Part shown: positions 5,893 through 13,341 of the stretch, one piece after another
Position numbering within the stretch: position 1 is the first letter of the stretch
Layout of the letters: the number at the start of each line of letters is the position of its first letter
DNA from: an uncultured Clostridia bacterium
GTDB taxonomy: Bacteria; Bacillota; Clostridia; Oscillospirales; CAG-272
NCBI GenBank assembly: GCA_937884385.1
Contig: CALGCW010000243.1
Span: 1-15,589 of the forward strand
DNA length: 15,589 nucleotides
Direction: 5' to 3'
Position numbers and translations under genes: made by a program
The notes under the pieces: model-generated
Databases searched by the model: none
What the model was told of the DNA's origin: nothing
The model's input: the letters and a program-made list of their open reading frames with translations, nothing else

Positions 5893-6755
5893 CCCTTGGT
5901 GCCTCCTCTCGAAACGCCTTCCATTATTTTGTCCTTGAATACAAGGAAGAGAATGATAAGAGGAAGCGAGATGGCAACCACAGCCGCCATCATAACGGGA
6001 ATATTCTCACGTCCGAAGCCGCTTTCGCGCAGGGTCTGTATTCCGTTGGAGATGAGGAAATATTCCTCCTTATCCGTGATGAGCCTTGGCCATACGTAGG
6101 AGTTCCAGCATTCTATGGTTTTGAGAATGAGGATGGTGACGATGGTCGGACTTGAGATGGGGACCATTACCTTCATAAGGTAGCCGAAGTCGCCCGAGCC
6201 GTCCACCTGTGCCGCGAGATATAGCTCGTCGGGGATGGATGCGAAGTTCTCCTTAAGCAAGTAAAGGTAGAAGATCGACGTGACGGACGGGAGAATGAGT
6301 CCGAAGAAGGTATTTCTCATATCGAGCTCGGTGATGGTTATATAGTTCGTGATGATAACGAGCTCGTTGGGGATCATCATTAGTGAAAGAAGCAGGGTGA
6401 ATGCAAGGTTCTTGCCCTTGAATTCAAGTCTTGCGAAGGCAAATGCCGCAAGCACGATCACGATCAGCATAATTACCGTGGTCGAGACCGTGAAAACGAG
6501 TGTATTTGCCATATAGGTAAAGAGGGGTACCTTCGTGAATGCGTCGATATAACTTTCAATGGTGAACATCCTTGGGAAGAAGCCCGGGATGGATTCCGAG
6601 GAGTATTCTGCAAAGCTCTTAAAGGAATTCTGAAGCATCCAATAGAAGGGGAAGAGCACGAGTATCGCCCAGAGAGTGAGCCCTGTGTAGATACCGACCT
6701 TTTTGAGGGTCGCGCTGCGTTTGCTTTGCTTTTTTGCTGTTTTGATATCGTTCAT
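5889..6755 (-). CDS. ABC transporter permease, MalG/UgpE-like (carbohydrate uptake 1 type)
   Basis: A 288-aa inner-membrane permease. About six helices are visible, starting near residue 23 (YTGLTLWAILVLFPFYWM). The cytoplasmic ATPase-docking EAA loop is at about 177-202, as DELYLAAQVDGSGDFGYLM then KVMVPIS. The order LFPFYWMLQNSFKS near the N-terminus and the short basic N-terminal tail are typical of the second permease (MalG type) of sugar importers. It starts 9 bases after the upstream permease, whose stop codon sits next to this gene's GAGGTG ribosome binding site, and its end overlaps the binding-protein gene. Confidence 0.93.
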   Translation of the reverse strand: MNDIKTAKKQSKRSATLKKVGIYTGLTLWAILVLFPFYWMLQNSFKSFAEYSSESIPGFFPRMFTIESYIDAFTKVPLFTYMANTLVFTVSTTVIMLIVIVLAAFAFARLEFKGKNLAFTLLLSLMMIPNELVIITNYITITELDMRNTFFGLILPSVTSIFYLYLLKENFASIPDELYLAAQVDGSGDFGYLMKVMVPISSPTIVTILILKTIECWNSYVWPRLITDKEEYFLISNGIQTLRESGFGRENIPVMMAAVVAISLPLIILFLVFKDKIMEGVSRGGTKG

Positions 6756-6764
6756 CTGCGCACC

Positions 6765-7664
6765 TCACTTTCCGTACGTCACGTGCTTTTTGCTCACGAT
6801 AAGGTTGATGGACGTGATGGTAAGCACGATGAAGAACAATATTATTGCCGCGGCGGATGCAAACGACGGATAACCGCCGCCGTCGCCGTAGAGCATATCG
6901 TAAATGTATCCAACTATGGTATTCATCTCGGCGGTATTGAGGTTTGTGCCGAAGAGAGCGACCGCGTCGCTGTATGCCTTAAACGCACCTATAAAGCCTG
7001 TGATGACAAGATAGGATATGGTGGGAGAAATCATGGGAAGAGTAATCTTCCAGAACACGCGCTTTTCGGGCGTGCCGTCTATTGCCGCCGCCTGGTAATA
7101 CGTATCATCCACGCTTGCAAGCGCACTTGTGAAAATGAGTATCTTGAACGGAAGCACCGTCCACACCGTATATATACAGAGCACGAGCATTTTTGCCCAA
7201 TGCTCACCGTCGATGAAGTCTATGGCTTCGCCCCCAAGGCTCGTTATCAGAAGATTGACGAGTCCGTCCGTGTAGGCGGTCTTTTTGAAAAGTATCATAA
7301 ATACGAGACCGACAGCGAGGGTATTGGTCACGTAGGGAAGGAAGAATATTGTCTGGTATGCCTTTCGGAGCTTTTTGATGGATGAAAGTCCAACGGAGAT
7401 GACGAGTGCGAGTATCGTTGATACGGGCACGGTTATCATTACGAGAATGAAGGTATTCTCAAGCGCCTGCAAAAAGTAGGGGTCGTGCAGAACGTATTCA
7501 TAGTTATAAAGTCCCGTGCCCCAGAATTCGCCCGAGACGAAGTTGTAGCCCTCCTCAAAGGAGTATATAAATACGTCGACGAGGGGATAGAGCATAAATA
7601 CTGCCACGAACGCAAACGCGGGCAGCAGATACAGCCATCCCTTTATATCCTTATTCAGCTTCAT
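6765..7664 (-). CDS. ABC transporter permease, MalF/UgpA-like (carbohydrate uptake 1 type)
   Basis: A 299-aa inner-membrane permease. It begins with the typical WLYLLPAFAFVAVFMLYPL helix, and the EAA loop is at about 187-214 (DDTYYQAAAIDGTPEKRVF, then WKITLPMISP). This is the first permease of a sugar importer. It heads the operon, with a promoter at 7704-7732. No ATP-binding subunit is encoded next to the three genes; in Bacillota such importers often share one MsmX-type ATPase encoded elsewhere. No glycoside hydrolase or regulator is adjacent either, so the substrate is unknown. The ribosome binding site is AGGGCGGTGA, a weaker match than those of its neighbours. Confidence 0.93.
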   Translation of the reverse strand: MKLNKDIKGWLYLLPAFAFVAVFMLYPLVDVFIYSFEEGYNFVSGEFWGTGLYNYEYVLHDPYFLQALENTFILVMITVPVSTILALVISVGLSSIKKLRKAYQTIFFLPYVTNTLAVGLVFMILFKKTAYTDGLVNLLITSLGGEAIDFIDGEHWAKMLVLCIYTVWTVLPFKILIFTSALASVDDTYYQAAAIDGTPEKRVFWKITLPMISPTISYLVITGFIGAFKAYSDAVALFGTNLNTAEMNTIVGYIYDMLYGDGGGYPSFASAAAIILFFIVLTITSINLIVSKKHVTYGK

Positions 7665-7703
7665 TTTTTCACCGCCCTTGTGTGAACATATTTTTACATA
7701 TTA

Positions 7704-7732
7704 ATAATACTACAAATCGGATGAAAAGTCAA
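7704..7732 (-). promoter_or_regulatory. Promoter of the ABC transporter operon
   Basis: On the minus strand TTGACT (7727-7732) and TATTAT (7704-7709) are separated by 17 bases. It has one mismatch in each hexamer, so it is weaker than the other promoters in the window. Its -35 box is 28 bases from that of the divergent LRR-gene promoter. Confidence 0.6.
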
Positions 7733-7760
7733 TAAAAAACTATGTCTTTAAGTTGCATTG

Positions 7761-7789
7761 TTGACAACTGTTTTATTTTATGATAAAAT
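7761..7789 (+). promoter_or_regulatory. Promoter of the LRR lipoprotein gene, with extended -10
   Basis: TTGACA (7761-7766), a 17-base spacer and TAAAAT (7784-7789), with TGA before the -10 box as an extended -10 element. It lies 38 bases before the ATG at 7827. Confidence 0.68.
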
Positions 7790-7826
7790 GAATATGATAA
7801 AATGATATATCATGGAGGTGTTTTTT

Positions 7827-10127
7827 ATGAGAAGATTATCATTGCTTATTTCTGTTTTTATTATTATTTGTTTGTTTACCTCGTGCGATTTATTTGATAT
7901 TTCGGGCATAAGTGGGTCTAATAAAGATTCTTCTCTTCCTCCGGCAGCGGACCACGAACACTTTTTCAGTGAATGGAAGCCCGTAATTTTGCCTTCGGTT
8001 GAAGAAAAAGGTCTTGAAAAAAGACATTGTTTTTTCTGCGGTGGGGTAGAAACTGCTGTAATTGATAAGCTTGTTCCTGCGGAAAATCTTGAATTTAGTT
8101 TTAATTATGGTTATAAAACTTATTCTGTTAGTGGAATAGGAACTTGCGAAGATGCATATATTCTGATCCCGAGCACTTACGAAGGATATCCCGTGGATAA
8201 GGTGGAACGTAGGGCCTTCGGTGGAAACAAAACGCTAAAATATGTTGTTTTGCCCGACACTATAGAGGATATTGGCACTGGTGCGTTTTCTTATTGTAAT
8301 AATCTCGTTGGCATTGAACTTCCTAATTCATTGATTTCAATAGGACAGAGCGCTTTCCAAGGTTCCGCTAATCTTGAAAAAATTGTTATTCCCGATTCGG
8401 TAAGAATACTCGGTCAAAATGCTTTATATAAGTGTACAGGACTCAAAGAACTTGTTATTGGACGAGGTTTATCAGAAATTCCCGGGGACTATGATAATCC
8501 CAGAGAGGGCGTGTTCGGCTTGTGTACCTCGCTTGCCAGTGTTATTATACCGGATACGATAACGTCCATAGGCGACTATGCTTTCAGCGGATGTCAAAAC
8601 CTTGAAAGCATAACTCTTCCCGATTCGGTCAAAAAGATTGGCTCCGGAGCTTTTATGGGATGTAAAAAGTTGAAACATGTGCATCTTGGAGGCGGATTGG
8701 AGCACATAGGCGGCTTATATGGGGTATCAGACAATGTTTACGCCGGAGCTTTTGAAAAATGCAAATCAATTGAAAGCATAACGTTTCCGGATACCCTTAA
8801 AACCATTGGAAAAGAGTCATTTTCAGGTTGTTCAAACTTAACGAGTGTTACATTACCAAAATCTGTGACGGAGATAGGAGTCGGGGCATTTGAATATTGC
8901 ACTTCGCTTGCTGAAGTGAATATGACAAACACTATTACCGCAATTGGCATTGCTGCGTTCAGGAATTGTTGTTCTTTAAAGGAGATTACTATACCCTCAT
9001 CTGTAAAAACTATTGGATTAAATGCTTTTCAAGGCTGCGACGCACTTGAAAATGTATATTATCAAGGGTCTATTGACGGCTGGTGTACAATTGATTTTGA
9101 TGATGACTATTCCAATCCCTTGATGAATGGATGCAATCTCTATTTCGGTGATAAGTTGGTAGAGAACGTTGCTTTCCCTAGTAAATTTGCAAACATTCCC
9201 GACCGTGTTTTTGCAGGGTGCACATCTCTCAAAAGTGTGAGCATTCCTAAAAGTGTAAAAAGTATCGGAGTATGCGCGTTTTATAATTGTCAGTTTCTTG
9301 AAAGCGTTTCTTTACCAGAATCTGTGAATTTTGTTGGAGGAGGGGCTTTCCAAAAATGCATTTCACTGAAGCATTTCGAATTTTACAATCCAAACATCGT
9401 TTTTTCTAACGCTGTGTTTGACGATTATCCTACATTTTCGTTTAATGAATATGATAATGGTTTATATCTGGGAAACAAGGAAAATCCGTATTTGATGTTT
9501 TACAAAGTAAAGGACAATACGTTGGACTCATGTAAAATACACGAAAAAACCGGTGTTATATACAGTTATGCGTTTTCGTACTGCAAAAACCTGAAAAGCC
9601 TGGAAATACCTGAAGGTGTGACTGTGATTGGCGCTTATACGTTTGTTGGAAGTAAAGCTTTGGAAACTATAAGTATTCCAAGTTCGCTGGAAATAATCGA
9701 TAATAATGATTTTAGGTTTTGTGAATCTTTACAGTACACCGAATATGATGGAGTTCTCTATCTTGGAAACGAAGAGAATCCCTATGTACTTTTGGTTGAT
9801 GTCACAGATCTTGCAAGAAGTGAATATACAATCCATAAAGATACAAAAATCATTTATGACGATGCGTTTTCCCTTTGTGAGAATCTTTTAAGTATAACTA
9901 TTCCCCAATCCGTTGTGTATATCGGGAACAACGCTTTTGCTCATTGTAACTCGCTGCAAACGATATATATTCCCGATTCTGTAAAAACAATAGAAGGATA
10001 TCTGGTCTTTAGCTCTGAGGCACGGACCACAGTCTATTGCGAAGCAAAATCCAAGCCTGAAGGCTGGGCAGAATGGTGGGTTACTCATCCACACATAGTA
10101 TGTTGGGGATATGTGATTGAGGAATAA
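7827..10127 (+). CDS. BspA-type leucine-rich repeat surface lipoprotein
   Basis: A 766-aa predicted surface lipoprotein. The ATG at 7827 follows TGGAGGTG. The signal peptide ends in the lipobox LFTSC (C20). A short linker leads to a small domain with HEHF and HCFFCGG (H43, H45, C68, C71), a common N-terminal module in such proteins. From about residue 100 to 735 there are many BspA/LRR_5 repeats of about 23 residues, such as FSGCQNLESITLPDSVKKIG and FSGCSNLTSVTLPKSVTEIG. Two related insert units contain GLYLGNKENPYLMF (about 545) and VLYLGNEENPYVLL (about 640). Family members bind host or matrix proteins or other cells; the ligand here is unknown. The gene is visibly richer in A and T than its neighbours. 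No terminator is seen after it. Confidence 0.93.
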   Translation: MRRLSLLISVFIIICLFTSCDLFDISGISGSNKDSSLPPAADHEHFFSEWKPVILPSVEEKGLEKRHCFFCGGVETAVIDKLVPAENLEFSFNYGYKTYSVSGIGTCEDAYILIPSTYEGYPVDKVERRAFGGNKTLKYVVLPDTIEDIGTGAFSYCNNLVGIELPNSLISIGQSAFQGSANLEKIVIPDSVRILGQNALYKCTGLKELVIGRGLSEIPGDYDNPREGVFGLCTSLASVIIPDTITSIGDYAFSGCQNLESITLPDSVKKIGSGAFMGCKKLKHVHLGGGLEHIGGLYGVSDNVYAGAFEKCKSIESITFPDTLKTIGKESFSGCSNLTSVTLPKSVTEIGVGAFEYCTSLAEVNMTNTITAIGIAAFRNCCSLKEITIPSSVKTIGLNAFQGCDALENVYYQGSIDGWCTIDFDDDYSNPLMNGCNLYFGDKLVENVAFPSKFANIPDRVFAGCTSLKSVSIPKSVKSIGVCAFYNCQFLESVSLPESVNFVGGGAFQKCISLKHFEFYNPNIVFSNAVFDDYPTFSFNEYDNGLYLGNKENPYLMFYKVKDNTLDSCKIHEKTGVIYSYAFSYCKNLKSLEIPEGVTVIGAYTFVGSKALETISIPSSLEIIDNNDFRFCESLQYTEYDGVLYLGNEENPYVLLVDVTDLARSEYTIHKDTKIIYDDAFSLCENLLSITIPQSVVYIGNNAFAHCNSLQTIYIPDSVKTIEGYLVFSSEARTTVYCEAKSKPEGWAEWWVTHPHIVCWGYVIEE

Positions 10128-10151
10128 CGATACATCACTTTAGATACTCAG

Positions 10152-10180
10152 TTGGACTGAAATATAACCGAGTATAGTAT
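10152..10180 (+). promoter_or_regulatory. Possible promoter of the DUF3737 gene
   Basis: TTGGAC (10152-10157), a 17-base spacer and TAGTAT (10175-10180). Each hexamer departs from consensus, so this is weaker evidence than elsewhere. Downstream, GAGCGAAT (10181-10188) and ATTTGCTC (10200-10207) can pair, with one G-T, but no T run follows, so it is not an obvious terminator. Confidence 0.4.
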
Positions 10181-10232
10181 GAGCGAATACGATATTATTA
10201 TTTGCTCGTCAATTTAAACGGGGGAATACTGT

Positions 10233-11075
10233 ATGAAAATATATGAAAATGAAAGATTTGGGGAGGAGCGCGCGCTGTACGGAGTGGACGGCGTTGAGCT
10301 TTTGAAATGCTCTTTTGACGGAATTGAGGACGGAGAAAGTGCGCTCAAAGAGGGCAGGAATATAGAATGCGATCAGGTGCTTTTCAATCTTCGCTACCCC
10401 CTGTGGCACGATCATAACGTATTGCTTGAAAACTGTGAGATGACGGAGCTTTGTCGCGCGGCACTCTGGTATTCTGAAAATATTGACATAAGGTTTTCCA
10501 ATCTTCACGGGATAAAGGCACTGCGTGAATGTAAAAACGTTAAAATCACGGGCTGCGACGTAAAGAGCCTTGAATTCGGTTGGTTTTCGCACGGTATTGA
10601 TATTGACAGCACGAGCTTTCAGGGCGAATATTTTATGCTTCGCTCGACAGATCTCGATATGAAGAATTCCTCGCTCAAGGGTAAGTATTCCTTCCAATAC
10701 ATTGAAAATTCAACGTTTGACAATTGCGATTTCGATACCAAGGATGCGTTCTGGCACGCGAAGAATATAGTTGTGAGAAACTCCACCGTCAAGGGAGAGT
10801 ATCTTGCGTGGTATTCCGAAAATATTACGTTTGAAAATTGTACTATCATCGGCACGCAACCGCTTTGCTACTGCAAGGGATTGAAATTGATAAACTGTGA
10901 AATGGTCGATTGCGATCTCTCGTTTGAAAAGAGCGAGGTCGAGGCGGACATCGTCGGAAGCATCGTTTCCGTTAAAAACGTTTACTCCGGCTACGTTCGC
11001 GCGGATTCCATAGGAGAGATAATCACCGACGATGACCGTGCCATAGGCAAGGTGGAAATAAGAGAAAAGGTCTAA
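10233..11075 (+). CDS. DUF3737 family protein, right-handed beta-helix repeat
   Basis: A 280-aa protein matching the DUF3737 family in length and pattern. It starts MKIYENERFGEERALYGVDG and continues with repeated turns in which aromatic residues and short ENx or KNx motifs recur about every 20 residues, for example NIDIRFSNLHG, NVKITGCDVKS, NSTFDNCDFD, NIVVRNSTVKG and NITFENCTIIG. This spacing is that of a right-handed parallel beta-helix. There is no signal peptide or membrane segment, so it is probably cytosolic. The biochemical activity of the family is not known to me. The ATG follows CGGGGGAA. The gene could be read through from the LRR gene or started from its own weak promoter, and no terminator separates it from the next gene. 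Confidence 0.88.
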   Translation: MKIYENERFGEERALYGVDGVELLKCSFDGIEDGESALKEGRNIECDQVLFNLRYPLWHDHNVLLENCEMTELCRAALWYSENIDIRFSNLHGIKALRECKNVKITGCDVKSLEFGWFSHGIDIDSTSFQGEYFMLRSTDLDMKNSSLKGKYSFQYIENSTFDNCDFDTKDAFWHAKNIVVRNSTVKGEYLAWYSENITFENCTIIGTQPLCYCKGLKLINCEMVDCDLSFEKSEVEADIVGSIVSVKNVYSGYVRADSIGEIITDDDRAIGKVEIREKV

Positions 11076-11101
11076 AAAAATAAAAAATATCGATAAATCG
11101 C

Positions 11102-11130
11102 TTGACAAGAGGAAAAATATCGGTTATAAT
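11102..11130 (+). promoter_or_regulatory. Consensus promoter of the DUF177-rpmF unit
   Basis: TTGACA (11102-11107), a 17-base spacer and TATAAT (11125-11130). It is 48 bases before the GTG at 11178, and it starts 27 bases after the DUF3737 stop codon. Confidence 0.85.
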
Positions 11131-11177
11131 ATTTTCCGTTGTTTTATTTGAAAAGCGATTTTGAAAGGAGCAGAGAA

Positions 11178-11684
11178 GTGATTATTGATCTTAAGCCAAT
11201 GCTTCGCGGCGAGGTGAATTCGATTGATATCGATTTCGTTATCACACCCGAAATAATTGAAGACGTCACCTTTACAGAGGATGCAAGGGTCTGCGGTAAG
11301 ATCACGAACTCTGCGGGATATATGCGCCTTACGCTTAAGGCGGAGCTTCCTTACATCGGTCAGTGCGCGCGCTGTCTTGACGAGGTGCGCGGCGTGTTCT
11401 CGCTCGACTTTGAGCGTACCGTCGTTACAGAGGGTATGGTGAGCGAGGAAAGGCTTGAGGAGGGCGTTGACGAGTACATCGTGCTTGAAAATGACAAGCT
11501 TTTGCTCGATGACGCGGTAAAGGAAGAGCTTCTTATCGATTTTCCCCGCAAGCTGCTCTGCAGTGAGGATTGCGAGGGTCTTTGTCCCAAGTGCGGAAAG
11601 CCCAAAAGAGAGGGCGATTGCGGCTGTGTGACAAAAGAAATCGATCCAAGATTAGAAGTTTTAAAAAAATTGCTTGACAAATGA
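11178..11684 (+). CDS. YceD / DUF177 family protein
   Basis: A 168-aa protein. I chose the GTG at 11178 because AAAGGAG lies seven bases upstream; the next in-frame alternative, a TTG at 11139, is only about eight bases from the -10 box. The family is encoded next to rpmF throughout bacteria and is linked to large ribosomal RNA and ribosome assembly, but its exact action is not settled here. The usual CARCL motif is at C63-C66, and the C-terminal Cys-rich part is LCSEDCEGLCPKCGKPKREG, then DCGC, with Cys at 128, 132, 136, 139, 148 and 150. These look like a metal-binding region. It lies 63 bases before rpmF, with a further promoter overlapping its end. Confidence 0.92.
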   Translation: MIIDLKPMLRGEVNSIDIDFVITPEIIEDVTFTEDARVCGKITNSAGYMRLTLKAELPYIGQCARCLDEVRGVFSLDFERTVVTEGMVSEERLEEGVDEYIVLENDKLLLDDAVKEELLIDFPRKLLCSEDCEGLCPKCGKPKREGDCGCVTKEIDPRLEVLKKLLDK

Positions 11685-11702
11685 GAAATGATGTAGTATA
11701 AT
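11674..11702 (+). promoter_or_regulatory. Second, consensus promoter in front of rpmF
   Basis: TTGACA (11674-11679) lies inside the last codons of the DUF177 gene, where it encodes the Leu-Asp-Lys end. After 17 bases TATAAT (11697-11702) follows the stop codon. Both hexamers are perfect. It would start an rpmF-only transcript 36-40 bases before the ATG at 11748. Confidence 0.82.
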
Positions 11703-11747
11703 ATCATAGATAAGTTGTGTATCACACTAACAAGGAGGTGTAGGACA

Positions 11748-11930
11748 ATGGCAGTACCGAAGAGAAAAGTATCTAAAGCTCGCAGAGATAAGAGACGTTC
11801 AAACAACTGGAAGCTCAGCCTTCCCGGCATCGTAAAGTGCCCCAAGTGCGGAGAATTCGTGCTCTCTCACAGAGTTTGCAAGAAATGCCGTTCTTACAAT
11901 GGCAAGGAAGTTATTAAAGAAGAGGCTTAA
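11748..11930 (+). CDS. rpmF: 50S ribosomal protein L32, zinc-binding form
   Basis: A 60-aa L32 of standard length. The N-terminus MAVPKRKVSKARRDKRRSNN is diagnostic. The zinc ribbon is complete, with C31 and C34 (CPKC) and C44 and C47 (CKKC), so this is the C+ type and should need zinc. The ATG follows AAGGAGGTG; a longer reading frame starting at 11715 has no such site. It is preceded by the DUF177 gene and can be made from either of two promoters. Two hairpins follow the stop codon, the second a terminator. Confidence 0.97.
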   Translation: MAVPKRKVSKARRDKRRSNNWKLSLPGIVKCPKCGEFVLSHRVCKKCRSYNGKEVIKEEA

Positions 11931-11981
11931 TTTGAGCATCTGTACCGCTTGAATATTTTAAAGCGGAATTTCCTATAAAAT

Positions 11982-12024
11982 AAGGAACTTATTCTGTTTT
12001 ATTACGAGAAAAGTTCCTTTTTTT
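11982..12024 (+). terminator. Terminator after rpmF, with a hairpin and alternative pairing before it
   Basis: AAGGAACTT and AAGTTCCTT pair over 9 bp. The stem can be lengthened by TTCT and AGAA after a bulged A, leaving an 11-base loop, and a run of T follows. An earlier hairpin CCGCTT-AAGCGG (11945-11966) and a possible TTCCT-AGGAA pairing (11970-11987) compete with the left side of this terminator. No strong promoter is seen between here and the next gene, so some read-through into it is plausible. Confidence 0.72.
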
Positions 12025-12055
12025 ATTTATTATTATTCTTTTTTGGAGATGTATT

Positions 12056-13303
12056 ATGAAAAAGACTACTATAATTATAACGATCTTATCGTTTGCGCTT
12101 GGCATCATGGTGCTTGCGCTCGGTTTTATTCTTTTGACAGAGAATAATATCTCGGGTGCTCTTTTCCCCACAACGACTCAGCCGACCACCACAACGACGG
12201 CAAAGCCCAAGCCGACCACGGGTCCGAGAGACAAATATGACCCCATTGATATGACGCAGCTCAATTTCAGTGAGTACGTCACGCTCGGCGAGCATACGGG
12301 ACTCACTATTGAGGTTAAACAAACGCAGACCGAATACGATACCATTCAGGAAATGATCAATAAGCAGCTCGACGAGATGCTTATCAACAAGGGTGAATGC
12401 GAGAAGTTTTATGAGGGAGCTATAGAGGTTGACACGCTCTTTAACTTCGATTATACGGGATATCTTGACGGAGAAGCGTTTGACCGCGGTGCTGACACCG
12501 ACGTTGTGGCTTATATTGAAAAGCCTTCTGCAGAGAAGGAAGAGTATATCTTCTATCTTTTGGGCGGAACACAGTTTATTGACGGATTTGCGGAGGCGAT
12601 CCTCGGTGCAAAGCCCGGTGATGAGTTTGACATTGACATCAAATTCCCCGACAATTACAGTAACGCAGATCTTGCGGGCAAGGATACGGTATTCCACATC
12701 AAGATAAACTACATTGTGGGTGAGGCTAAATTTACCGACGAGTGGGTATCAAGAGAGACCGAGGGCAGGCTTACTACCAAGCAGGAATATCTTGATGAGG
12801 TTTTTGAAATCGTGCTCAGGGATTCCAACTTTTCGTCCCTTTGGTCAAAGATATTAGCTAATGCAAACGTTATCAAGCTTCCCGAGGCGCAGGTCAACGC
12901 ATATTATTATGCTGACAGATATCAGATTGAGGACTATGCGGTAAGCTTTGGAATGACTTATGAGGAATTTTTGGCATCCGGCTACGGTGCGTATATTGGA
13001 GTAAGCTATAAGAATGATGCGGAGCTTCGTGCGGCGGCTGAGTCCGTTGTAAAGGAAGAGCTTATCATTTACGCTATAGCTGCTGCGAACGATATTTCAG
13101 TCACGGATGAAGAGTACAAGACTTATCTCGCTGATTTTGCCGAGCAGTACGGCGTTACGGAGGAATACGTGCTTCAGTACTATACCGAGCAGGATCTTCG
13201 CGAGCAGATATTGATCGAAGAGCTTATTGACTTCCTCAACGAAAACAATGAATATTCATTGAACGTAGTGCCCGATCCCGAGGAGAATAAGGATCAACAA
13301 TAA
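12056..13303 (+). CDS. Membrane-anchored trigger-factor-like peptidyl-prolyl isomerase (FKBP type)
   Basis: A 415-aa predicted exported protein. The start follows TTTGGAGATG. The order is a basic start, a hydrophobic membrane segment (about 4-28), a Thr/Pro-rich linker (about 39-57), an FKBP-type domain (about 124-222) and a helical C-terminal part (about 225-400). In the FKBP domain FNFDYTGYLDGEAFDRG, GTQFIDGFAEAILGAKPGDE and FHIKINYIVG are readable. The C-terminal part, with YYADRYQIEDYAVSFGMTYE and AAESVVKEELIIYAIAAAND, resembles the chaperone arms of trigger factor. Cytosolic trigger factor has no such N-terminal anchor, so this is probably an extracytoplasmic folding factor. There is no lipobox. 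It is followed directly by a strong terminator. The isomerase activity is inferred from the family. Confidence 0.88.
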   Translation: MKKTTIIITILSFALGIMVLALGFILLTENNISGALFPTTTQPTTTTTAKPKPTTGPRDKYDPIDMTQLNFSEYVTLGEHTGLTIEVKQTQTEYDTIQEMINKQLDEMLINKGECEKFYEGAIEVDTLFNFDYTGYLDGEAFDRGADTDVVAYIEKPSAEKEEYIFYLLGGTQFIDGFAEAILGAKPGDEFDIDIKFPDNYSNADLAGKDTVFHIKINYIVGEAKFTDEWVSRETEGRLTTKQEYLDEVFEIVLRDSNFSSLWSKILANANVIKLPEAQVNAYYYADRYQIEDYAVSFGMTYEEFLASGYGAYIGVSYKNDAELRAAAESVVKEELIIYAIAAANDISVTDEEYKTYLADFAEQYGVTEEYVLQYYTEQDLREQILIEELIDFLNENNEYSLNVVPDPEENKDQQ

Positions 13304-13310
13304 AATAAGA

Positions 13311-13337
13311 AAACGGCGGTCATTGACCGCCGTTTTT
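13311..13337. terminator. Bidirectional terminator between the isomerase and dehydrogenase genes
   Basis: AAACGGCGGTC and GACCGCCGTTT pair over 11 bp around an ATT loop, with a T run on the plus strand and an A run before it that serves the minus strand. It lies between the convergent stop codons at 13303 and 13342. Confidence 0.92.
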
Positions 13338-13341
13338 AGCT

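Noticed and set aside
8000..10127. Repetitive stretch considered as a DNA repeat or CRISPR-like array
   Set aside because: The repeats are protein-level LRR units of one open frame and vary too much at the DNA level to be a direct-repeat array.
10144..10175. Inverted repeat ATACTC...GAGTAT after the LRR gene as a terminator
   Set aside because: The stem is only 6 bp, the loop is 20 bases and no T run follows.
12086..12697. Minus-strand frame of 203 codons opposite the isomerase gene
   Set aside because: The plus-strand protein has clear FKBP motifs; the reverse frame has no start signal and no recognisable domain.
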